Source: Bodo saltans (taxonomy: Eukaryota; Euglenozoa; Kinetoplastea; Eubodonida; Bodonidae). From it: DNA of 51,873 nt. Position numbers and translations under genes: made by a program. The notes beneath the pieces are model-generated. The model saw only the letters and a program-made list of their open reading frames with translations. It was not told where the DNA came from and searched no databases. The stretch's first letter is position 1. Every line of letters begins with the position of its first letter. The stretch covers positions 1 through 51,873 of the forward strand of contig CYKH01001247.1 of assembly GCA_001460835.1 (NCBI GenBank), written 5' to 3'. Of the stretch, positions 26,533 through 35,214 are shown piece after piece.

Positions 26533-29500
26533 ATGGAGCAAGCACCTGACATCGATAGCGTGAGAAACATGCTGATGTGCATCCTCACAACGATGGATAA
26601 CAATGAACGCCGTCAGGCGGAGATTGCCATCGTGAAGGCGCTTCGAAGTTCATCGACAGCGACACTGTTGGTGCAGCTTCTCCGCGACACTGCAACGACG
26701 TCAGCTGGCGCTCGCCAACTCAGCGCTATTTTGCTGCGCAAGAAGCTGTTCTCCCTGTGGCGTAGTCTCTCCATTGAGCACCAACAGGAGCTCAAGAATA
26801 TTCTACTCACGCAGCTGGGTGCGGAGCCGGTCAAGATCGTTCGGTTTGCAATTGCACACGTGGTCTCGATTCTAGCGAAGGCCGAGGCACGAGATGAGCA
26901 CGGTTGGCCTGAGCTGCAGCAGTCTATCTTTAGCGCAATGCAAAGCCCCGACGCTGAGATGCGTGAACTTTCGATGGTGTTATCCTACTCCATCGCTGAG
27001 GTCTTCGGTGACCAGCCGACGTTTATCAACGGCGTTGGGCAAGCGGTTGTTGGTGGACTTTCCGACTCGGCACTGAATGTGCGCCTAGCCGCCATTAAAG
27101 CCGTGGGCGTCATCCTCCCGTTCCTCCACGGCCAAAAGTCAGTCAAAGCGACCATGCATGCAAGCATCATTCCCATTGTGATTCAGACCATCGAGAGCAA
27201 CATCGCCGACCCAAACGCCTTGACATTGGTCCTTCGAACGATGGAGCTCGCGGAACAGTTGTGCGAGGAGCTGCACACCAACACACACTCGGAATACTTG
27301 ATGCAGCTGTTCCAGATGCTCCTGACGGTGATGGGAGCCGTCGGTGCTTCTCATCTTCGAGTCCGTGAGCATGCGAGCGAGGTTCTTGGCATGGTTGTCC
27401 AAAACAAGCCGAAGTTCATTCAAAAAGCGAATCTCATCGATCAACTGGTGCGAGGATGCCTCACCGTCATGTCAGAAGAGGAGAGCATTAGCTTCCCGTT
27501 TGATTACGATGAGGAGGAGCAAGATATGGACGATGACGACGTTGAGCTGCTCCGTGTCCGCACGCCGTGCATGTTTGCATCACGGCTGTTGAACCTGTGC
27601 TGCTCCCATTTGTCTACGAAGACAGTGACTGCTAGTGCTATGTCCATGATCACTGCAGTGCTTGAGAACCCTGCAGCCGCACCGCTTCTTCGCAAGGCGG
27701 CGATCATTGGTTTGGCGTGCCTCTCGGAGGGTAACCCAGGTTACTTACGTCGCCGTGTCACGATGATTTTAAACGCTGTGCAACTGCTGCTGCAGGATGC
27801 CAGTCATATCCCTCGTGAGGCCGCAGCCTTCGCGCTGATGTACTTCAGTGACCACCTTCAGCCGGAGATCCTGACACACCACCACACCCTGTTGCCACTA
27901 CTCATTGAGATGCTCAAGGATCAGCATGACAATGTTCGTCGCCGTGTCGCAGAGACACTCGACACTCTTTGCGAAAACGTTGCAGAGAATTTGGAGCCGT
28001 ACATCGTCCAGCTGATGCCGCGAATCATGGAGGCCATTCCAATCTCCACCACTGCGACACAGGAGGCACTCGTCAGCGCCATCAGCTCGGTAGCGCAGAC
28101 TCAGTGTCCTGCGTTCCAGCAATTCGGAGAAAGTGTGCTGGCACTACTGCGCGAGCCAATGTCCCTCGATATTTCCCACCCCTCACTATTGCGAGTGAAA
28201 GCAACGGAGTGCGTTGGTATCGTGTCGCTAGCAATGGGCCGAGAGCGGTACCAGCCATTCTTCCACTTCTTCATGGAGAAGGTAGTCGAGAACCTCAACA
28301 CTACGCGTGCTGAGCTGCGTGAAGAATCGTTTGGCTTTCTCGCGAACATGTGCGAGATGCTAAAGGAGCAGTTCGTCCCATTCCTCAACGACGCTGTCAC
28401 CGCTGCCATTGAATCCATCAACCGCGACGTTGGACACGTAGAGAATAAACATCTCCTCGCCCAGGCTGCTAGCATCCAGCTCGGCATCCATGACGATTCA
28501 GACGACAATGATAGTGATGGTGAAGATGAAGACGAGGATCCGAACGAGATGCACGTCCGTGTTCGCACCGCGGATGTAGAGGAGAAGAGTAGCGCAGCCT
28601 ACTGCATCGGAACCCTCGCTGAAGTGCTCAAGGTTGAAAACTTTGGGCTTGTGAGGCTACAAATGTGCTGGCAGACGCTCGTCAACGTTTCGGGCCACTT
28701 CCATCCGAATGTTCGTTCCAACGCACTGGAGGCCCTTACGAAGATTGCAATCGCTGCCCAAGGCACAGTTCCCTTTGCCAAGTCCCCAGCTGGAGCTATT
28801 CAAGAGAACCTTAACGCAGATGTACGAGAGATTATTAATGGGCTTCTGTACGAAGTGCTGTACCCTTGCATGGCCGGTGAGACGGAGAAGGAGGTTGTCG
28901 CTGCTGCGTGCGATGCACTTCAAAAATTAATTCAGTACTTTGGCGCGCAGACATTTTCGTCTGACATCGCCGACTTGTGTGCAGTGATTGGAAACCTTCT
29001 CCGCAACGAGGCCCCTTGCCAGGCCAACGACGAGGATGTAAACAGCGACGATGATGGCGAGGACGGCGCGGCGGGAGACAACATCGGTGAAGATCACGAT
29101 CACGTGTTGATGGACGCGGTGTGCGACACCATCGACACTCTAGCGGAGGCATTCGGTGCTTCATTTGAGCCATATTTCCGTGAGCTTGGCCCTCATCTTT
29201 TGAAGTACCTTGCTGAGGGACGCCCTGCTGAGGACTTCACGATGGCTGCTGGTGTCATGGCGAACTGCTTCATGTCCATGGGCCCCTCGAGCGAGCCCTA
29301 CTTCAACGACGCCATTACCATCGCACAAAGGATCATCTACGAAACAGATGAGTCGGCTGCCAAGGCAAATTGCTGCTTCATTATTCGTGCCCTCATGGAA
29401 CATTGCTCCCACTGTATTTCCAACACCGGTAACCAAGCGCTGCTTCAGCAGATCCTCACCGCACTTTGGAACGTTGCAGGCTCCAACGATGAGATCCCTC

Positions 29501-29874
29501 AGGCGTGTGACAACGCTATCTCCGCAACCTGCACTGTCGTCATGAAGCTCGCACCGATGGTGCCGATGCAGGCGGTAGTGCCCACACTGCTGCAACACCT
29601 ACCAATGAAGGTGGACAAGGATGAAAATAAGAACGGTGTCGCGTGTTTGTGCTACCTCATTCAGTTCCAGTCCGACTTTGTTGGTGCAAACCTCGCCTCT
29701 GTATTGACGGCATCAGCGAAGGTGATGATCGACAGATCCGTGACGGACGACCTGAAGCAACAATTAGGTTCGTCACTGAGGCAACTAGGTGCCGCTCACC
29801 GTGGACCCGTGGAGACTGCCATTGGCGCTCTTCATCCAACGTTCCAAAAGAACCTTCGGTTCATGTTACAATAG
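26533..29874 (+). CDS. Importin-beta family nuclear transport receptor (importin-4/5 type)
   Basis: 1113 aa, the usual length for importin-4, importin-5 or yeast Kap123. The whole protein is HEAT repeats: paired amphipathic helices with conserved Asp/Arg turn positions (VRLAAIKAVGV, VRRRVAETLDTL, VRSNALEALTKI). It begins with the N-terminal importin region that contacts RanGTP. An acidic loop (DDSDDNDSDGEDEDED, residues about 654-669) is followed by RTADVEEKSSAAYCIGTL, a very typical signature of this subgroup. A second acidic insert lies near 29030-29100. Expected role: carrying ribosomal proteins and histones into the nucleus under Ran control. Importin-4 and importin-5 cannot be separated by eye. 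Confidence 0.88.
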   Translation: MEQAPDIDSVRNMLMCILTTMDNNERRQAEIAIVKALRSSSTATLLVQLLRDTATTSAGARQLSAILLRKKLFSLWRSLSIEHQQELKNILLTQLGAEPVKIVRFAIAHVVSILAKAEARDEHGWPELQQSIFSAMQSPDAEMRELSMVLSYSIAEVFGDQPTFINGVGQAVVGGLSDSALNVRLAAIKAVGVILPFLHGQKSVKATMHASIIPIVIQTIESNIADPNALTLVLRTMELAEQLCEELHTNTHSEYLMQLFQMLLTVMGAVGASHLRVREHASEVLGMVVQNKPKFIQKANLIDQLVRGCLTVMSEEESISFPFDYDEEEQDMDDDDVELLRVRTPCMFASRLLNLCCSHLSTKTVTASAMSMITAVLENPAAAPLLRKAAIIGLACLSEGNPGYLRRRVTMILNAVQLLLQDASHIPREAAAFALMYFSDHLQPEILTHHHTLLPLLIEMLKDQHDNVRRRVAETLDTLCENVAENLEPYIVQLMPRIMEAIPISTTATQEALVSAISSVAQTQCPAFQQFGESVLALLREPMSLDISHPSLLRVKATECVGIVSLAMGRERYQPFFHFFMEKVVENLNTTRAELREESFGFLANMCEMLKEQFVPFLNDAVTAAIESINRDVGHVENKHLLAQAASIQLGIHDDSDDNDSDGEDEDEDPNEMHVRVRTADVEEKSSAAYCIGTLAEVLKVENFGLVRLQMCWQTLVNVSGHFHPNVRSNALEALTKIAIAAQGTVPFAKSPAGAIQENLNADVREIINGLLYEVLYPCMAGETEKEVVAAACDALQKLIQYFGAQTFSSDIADLCAVIGNLLRNEAPCQANDEDVNSDDDGEDGAAGDNIGEDHDHVLMDAVCDTIDTLAEAFGASFEPYFRELGPHLLKYLAEGRPAEDFTMAAGVMANCFMSMGPSSEPYFNDAITIAQRIIYETDESAAKANCCFIIRALMEHCSHCISNTGNQALLQQILTALWNVAGSNDEIPQACDNAISATCTVVMKLAPMVPMQAVVPTLLQHLPMKVDKDENKNGVACLCYLIQFQSDFVGANLASVLTASAKVMIDRSVTDDLKQQLGSSLRQLGAAHRGPVETAIGALHPTFQKNLRFMLQ

Positions 29875-30307
29875 ACAACACCAACTTGACTAGCAGAAGC
29901 ACCCACACACACACACAGTACCATCACACCATTAACCTGCCATCACAAACACAAATGAAGAAGTTTTTAAGAACAAATTCCACACGCTTAAGAAACACAA
30001 TTCAATTTGCTCAAAAATGAAAAGAAGAGTTTGTGCTGTGATTGAGTGTGTCAATTTGTGTGTGATGGGAATGCAACACGATTCGTTGGTTCTTTGTTCT
30101 TTGTTGTTTGCAACGTGAAAGAGTCCAAGACGCGCAAGTGGGGTACACACTATATCATTTACACACGCTCATCATCTCGTCTTGTGGTTGGAGCAAAAAA
30201 CTTTCTTAGAAACCCCAATTCTTAGAAGCACTCACGACAGTCAAAAAGAATTGTCAGTTGTTTGTCATTGCGTGTGCAGAGGTTTTATTTTTCCACGCGA
30301 TCAATTG
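29875..30307 (+). other. Intergenic region, 433 bp
   Basis: Contains the importin 3' UTR with a short CA microsatellite near 29904-29917, an A/T-rich middle and a weak pyrimidine stretch (30251-30270) followed by AG at 30278-30279. That AG supports ATG 30308 for the next gene, whose frame is open further upstream only through TTG 30182. Confidence 0.5.
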
Positions 30308-32080
30308 ATGGACAACTTCAACGTGATCAAACGCCTAGGCGAGGGTTCCCAAGGAGTTGCCCAGCTGTGCATCGACAAGCGCACCAATAAGCAAGTCGTT
30401 GTGAAGCGAATGCCCAGCGGGATGCGCAGCTCTGAAGAGATCAACGTTGCACTTAGAGTCAAGCACCCCAACGTGATTCCTCTCATTGAGGTGTTCTCGC
30501 AGGACGACTTTGTGTTCTTGGTGACTGCATACGCTGAGGGAGGCGATCTAGAAAAATACTTTGAACGTATGACGGCAGAGAAGCGGTCGATTCCTGTCTC
30601 CCTTGTGAATGCTTGGATTCGGCAACTGTGTCGAGCACTGCATCATTGTCATCAAGGACGAGTGATCCATCGTGACATCAAACCCAGCAATATTTTTATC
30701 AATAAAGATGCCTCTCAGGTGTACCTTGGAGACTTCGGCGTTGCGAAGCTGTTTCAAGGGTCGATGGATGTCGCAACAACATTTGTGGGTTCTCCCATAT
30801 GGCTAGCCCCTGAAGTGCTCAGCGGAACTCCCTACGGCGTCATGTCAGATGTTTGGTCGCTGGGGTGTGTGTTTTACGAGATGATGACGCTGAAACAGCC
30901 CTTCCGTGCTCCCCACTTCGCTGCACTTGTGATGAGAATTTGCTCTGGGCAATACGATCCGCTCCCAAAAGATACCCCTCCCCATTTAGCTGCCGTGATT
31001 GAAGGCGTCCTTAACATCGACTCCAACGAGAGATGGCTCCTTACCGATATTCTCAATTCAAGTGAATGTTTCTCAACTGCAGCCAACACAACGACACCCA
31101 GCGCCTCGTCCTCTCATGCGCCACAATTGAGTTCCAGCTCGGCAGTGCCCTCGGAGGGGTCTGGAGTGTTTGGCAAGGGCTCGAAGAACGGTGGGAAGAG
31201 TGCTAGCGGTGTGTTTGCGTTGGAGGACGCCAAGGTGGTGTCCAGCGTTGACTTGAAGGAATGGGTCAAGGCGAAATTGAGGGACGTGGCAACTGTAGAG
31301 AAGTACCTCGCGAAGCACAAAACGAATGACGCTATCATTCTGCAGCGTGCTAATAATCTACGAGCACCACCCATGCAGCACGGCGGCGGTGGTGGCGGTG
31401 GTGAGGCCAGGCCAGGCTCCAGGGGCGGAGCTGACGCTAATTTAAATCCTGAGCGAGCCAAGAGGATGCTGCCGTCGCCCAACAAGGGAGACCTAGTATC
31501 ACCCAACAGTGGTCCACCATCAGCAGCAGCACAGAAGGGAAGGGGTAGGAGTCCAACAAACCCAGTGGAGTTACCACCACCTCCTCCTCCCTCTGATCCT
31601 CAACGCACTCCCAGCACCACGTCCCTGGGGGAGGATGCAAAGGGACAGAGATGGGCGGAGCCCCAACAAAAGAAACCGACTACAGGACGCAGAAGTGATG
31701 CTGTTGGCGCACCGCGTGACAGATCGCCCCAGCCGCGATCAAAGTCCCCACAGGCCCAAGTTATTCGCGATCGACCGCAACCCCCACCAGCCCCACCTGT
31801 GGTCTCTGCCGCGCCTTCTCCACACTCCGAAAAGGTGATCAGCAAAGCCGAGAGACCTGTGCAGGCCCCACGCCCCGCCTCCGGACAGCCTGCGCCTGCC
31901 ATGGTGGATATTCCAACGCCGCCAGGTAACAAGGCCGCTGAGAAGCGCGAGGCCCAAAGGCAGGACATCAAAGCGATGATCAGAGAACAACGCGCACGCG
32001 CCGCAGCCTCTGGCGGTGATATCAACGTTGAGATTCTGCTGCCCTCAAATCTCCGCAACCTTCCGCAAAACAAAGTATGA
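30308..32080 (+). CDS. NEK-like protein kinase
   Basis: 590 aa from ATG 30308. The kinase domain starts at residue 4: glycine loop GEGSQG (11-16), lysine K33 (VVVKRM), HRDIKPSN (121-128), LGDFG (140-144), GSPIWLAPE (161-169) and DVWSLGC. All catalytic residues are present. The very short N-terminus, LGDFGVAK and the activation segment match NIMA-related kinases, a family expanded in kinetoplastids and linked to basal bodies and the flagellum. After residue about 260 the protein is a long Ser/Pro/Gly-rich tail, with proline runs and a Gly-rich patch near 31380-31410, and an Arg/Ala-rich helical end. No coiled coil of the classical NEK2 type is evident. Confidence 0.85.
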   Translation: MDNFNVIKRLGEGSQGVAQLCIDKRTNKQVVVKRMPSGMRSSEEINVALRVKHPNVIPLIEVFSQDDFVFLVTAYAEGGDLEKYFERMTAEKRSIPVSLVNAWIRQLCRALHHCHQGRVIHRDIKPSNIFINKDASQVYLGDFGVAKLFQGSMDVATTFVGSPIWLAPEVLSGTPYGVMSDVWSLGCVFYEMMTLKQPFRAPHFAALVMRICSGQYDPLPKDTPPHLAAVIEGVLNIDSNERWLLTDILNSSECFSTAANTTTPSASSSHAPQLSSSSAVPSEGSGVFGKGSKNGGKSASGVFALEDAKVVSSVDLKEWVKAKLRDVATVEKYLAKHKTNDAIILQRANNLRAPPMQHGGGGGGGEARPGSRGGADANLNPERAKRMLPSPNKGDLVSPNSGPPSAAAQKGRGRSPTNPVELPPPPPPSDPQRTPSTTSLGEDAKGQRWAEPQQKKPTTGRRSDAVGAPRDRSPQPRSKSPQAQVIRDRPQPPPAPPVVSAAPSPHSEKVISKAERPVQAPRPASGQPAPAMVDIPTPPGNKAAEKREAQRQDIKAMIREQRARAAASGGDINVEILLPSNLRNLPQNKV

Positions 32081-32270
32081 TGGCCTTTGTGAACCCTTCA
32101 CGAGAATGAGGCGTTGATGTGATTATCCTCACCTCCACCCCTCTCGTTTACCGCTTGTGCCACCACCGTCAACCATACAAACGTGTAGAAAACTTGCGAA
32201 TCATTACACACAATTCATTATGACGACCCAGACTCGCCGTCCTTGGATGATCCTCCTGCCGCGAATATTT

Positions 32271-32292
32271 TTGTTGATTATTTTTTTTACAG
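32271..32292 (+). promoter_or_regulatory. Strong spliced-leader acceptor of the poly(A) polymerase gene
   Basis: A T-rich tract runs directly into ACAG, with AG at 32291-32292. The first ATG after it is 32334, in frame with the enzyme. It argues against earlier in-frame candidates such as ATG 32220. Confidence 0.65.
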
Positions 32293-32333
32293 GTCCACAA
32301 AGAGGAAATAAATTCAGTTGGGACCTCTTGCAC

Positions 32334-34325
32334 ATGAAGTCATCGCGAGCAAATAATCGTGCAGTCTCTAGTCGTGATGATGACGTTCTTGACTTAGGCT
32401 TGGATGACTTTATGAACGATGGAGACGCTCCCTCCGTAGCAGGACCTTCCCAGAATGTTGTAGTGTCCGCCTTTGGTATGGACCCCTCCGCTCCCGCCCC
32501 ATTGGACCTGTTCGAAAAGTTCCGCAACAAGAATTCAATGTTCTCAGACTGGCTTCTGCCCCCAGAGGCCGATGTGAATGCAAAGCCCATCAGTGACGAC
32601 GTAGCCAATAAATTACGCGCTCGCCAGGCTGCCATGGTAAGCCGCTCCGCCCAACCTTTGGTTGAGGGCGCAGAGGACATCAAGTCCCCTGTGACCTCCT
32701 CAACAACACCAACAATTGCAGCGCGTGAGGATGCTGGCGGCTTTGATGGCGACTACTTCTCTTTTGGGCCAAAAGTGCTCTCTGAAAAGGAAGCTGTCGT
32801 ATCGAAAATGTCCTCAGAGAATCTTCAAGCCGTCGTCTCCGTAGCCGGTACATCTGCAGTGCAAACGGCAACGACTGATTTTCGGCGTCGTCGTTCGGCG
32901 GTACTGGTCCCCGTCGAAATTCAGCGCACTGTCCCACTTTGGAGCCTGCAGAGATTTCAAGTTGCTGGTGGATACGCTGACAACGCCCTGGTCGCACTGC
33001 ACCAAGAAATCTTAGATCTTGTTGATTTCCTAAGTCCTTCTCAAGGTGAAGTGACGCTTCGACGATACATTGAATTGGAAGTCACAAAAATGGCCAAGAA
33101 GTTTTGGCCAGAGTGTGAACCTTGCGTGTATGGCAGCCTCACCACTCACCTGCTCCTCCCCCTCAGCGACATTGACATGTCCATTTTGAACGTCCCAGTG
33201 TCCACAGAGGAGGCGCTCACTGCTCTATGCCGCGAGGTCGCCAACTCGAAGCTGTGCTCGAGTGCCTACCCACAACTGATTCTTAAGACAAAGGTGCCTC
33301 TGCTAAAGTTCACCCATCGAGGGTCGTTGCTGGACGTTGACGTCTCCATCAACGCCGGTGATGGAAAACGGAATTCAGACATTGTCAAGGGCTACCTGGA
33401 AGATTACCCAGAGGCGAGGCCCCTCATTATTGTTGTCAAGTACTTCTTGCAGCAGCGCGACATGCACGAGCCTTATCACGGAGGCATGGGCTCATTCGCC
33501 ACGACTCTCCTTGTGATCTCCTTCCTTCAGCATCACCCTATCTACACCACCAGGCCTCAAGATAGGCCGCACACAGGGCTAGGAAAGCTGCTCGTCGACT
33601 TCTTCAGGTATTATGGAACGTGCTTCAATTCACATCGCTGTGGCATCTCATTAGAGAATGGTGGGTTCTACTTCATTCGCAAGCAGTCTTCCGCAATGAC
33701 AGATTTCCGTGGTATGGCAAACCAAGTGATCCTCGAAGATCCTGGCAACCGCTCCAACAACGCAGCATCAAGCTTGCGCCAGTTTCCTACGATTGCCTCA
33801 TCATTTGCACACGCATATGCGGCGCTCACTGCTGTGTTTCCGCTGATCAACGAAGGCTCAGGTATGAGTCCGGATAGCGAGCACATCGCTGGGCGACCAA
33901 CGATCTTGTCGCGAATTTTGCACATCGACCCCTCCTCTGTGGCGCGGCGCCAATGCATCGTTGAGACATTCGAGTCGTACTTGGATGATGCGGAGATGTC
34001 CGCCGTGATTGATGTAGCAACGGACTACTGCCGTGCTGAGGACGCGCCGATGCTCGTGCGGTCACCACTTTCGACGGTGCAAACTTCTCAGAGCGGTAAG
34101 CCTTCAGCATCGCAAAACAGTGACGCGCCGCACAAGGGAGCATCAACCTCGCGGCAGTCAACTCCTCTCGTGCGTGGTGCAGCCGAGTTCCCCACCACCA
34201 CAGATGAAGCACCGCCATCCGCTAGCAAGAGGCAGAGTAAACGCACCAGGCAAGATGATGATCAAGAGTCATCGCCCAAAGAACCCAGGGCTCCTCGTCG
34301 CATGTATCAGCGACCAAACTACTAA
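32334..34325 (+). CDS. Non-canonical poly(A) polymerase, TRF4/PAPD5 type
   Basis: 663 aa from ATG 32334. After a disordered acidic N-terminal region (about 1-190) comes a nucleotidyltransferase domain: YGSLTTHLLLPLSDIDMSIL carries the DxD pair D279 and D281, and the third carboxylate is D336 (LDVDVSIN). The PAP/25A-associated domain follows, with GMGSFATTLL, LGKLLVDFFRYYG and a nucleotide-recognition stretch EDPGNRSNNAASS. These are characteristic of Trf4/5 and PAPD5/7 enzymes, which add short oligo(A) tails to aberrant or structured nuclear RNAs for exosome decay. Trypanosomes have nuclear ncPAPs of this kind. The C-terminus is basic and probably disordered, and may bind RNA. Confidence 0.88.
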   Translation: MKSSRANNRAVSSRDDDVLDLGLDDFMNDGDAPSVAGPSQNVVVSAFGMDPSAPAPLDLFEKFRNKNSMFSDWLLPPEADVNAKPISDDVANKLRARQAAMVSRSAQPLVEGAEDIKSPVTSSTTPTIAAREDAGGFDGDYFSFGPKVLSEKEAVVSKMSSENLQAVVSVAGTSAVQTATTDFRRRRSAVLVPVEIQRTVPLWSLQRFQVAGGYADNALVALHQEILDLVDFLSPSQGEVTLRRYIELEVTKMAKKFWPECEPCVYGSLTTHLLLPLSDIDMSILNVPVSTEEALTALCREVANSKLCSSAYPQLILKTKVPLLKFTHRGSLLDVDVSINAGDGKRNSDIVKGYLEDYPEARPLIIVVKYFLQQRDMHEPYHGGMGSFATTLLVISFLQHHPIYTTRPQDRPHTGLGKLLVDFFRYYGTCFNSHRCGISLENGGFYFIRKQSSAMTDFRGMANQVILEDPGNRSNNAASSLRQFPTIASSFAHAYAALTAVFPLINEGSGMSPDSEHIAGRPTILSRILHIDPSSVARRQCIVETFESYLDDAEMSAVIDVATDYCRAEDAPMLVRSPLSTVQTSQSGKPSASQNSDAPHKGASTSRQSTPLVRGAAEFPTTTDEAPPSASKRQSKRTRQDDDQESSPKEPRAPRRMYQRPNY

Positions 34326-34500
34326 AGCACCCCACACCCGTCAACACCACACAATATCACACCTTTCAATAAAGAGCAATGATCACTTCGAGTAAGCTTC
34401 GAAAAAAAAAATCTGTGTTGTAAACGAAAATAAGTTGTTGGGGCAACACTCCGCCCACGAATAATATTCTATGTTGTGTTGGCTCTGCATGCCTGCGTAG

Positions 34501-35013
<513 letters not shown>

Positions 35014-35214
35014 ACGACGTGAAAAGACTAGAGGCAGCTGTGTGAGATGATTATGGAAGAGTAGACCCCGCAGTAGATGTATTTCCATATGTGAAGGAGA
35101 TTTTTTTTTATTGTTGGATTCATGAATTGATACAGCTTCGTCAACACATCGCTTATCATTTGTCCTTGTGCTTTCATTTCCCATAAAATAGTGCACCATT
35201 TTGCATTTTCGCAA

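Noticed and set aside
29901-29918. Short CA repeat downstream of the importin gene.
   Set aside because: Only about seven units, in a 3' UTR; simple repeats of this size are common and carry no evident function.
32204-32683. Several minus-strand frames of 100-180 codons, for example opposite the poly(A) polymerase, the importin and the glycosyltransferase genes.
   Set aside because: All lie antisense to well-supported genes, have no motifs, and show the codon-shadow composition expected opposite real coding regions.
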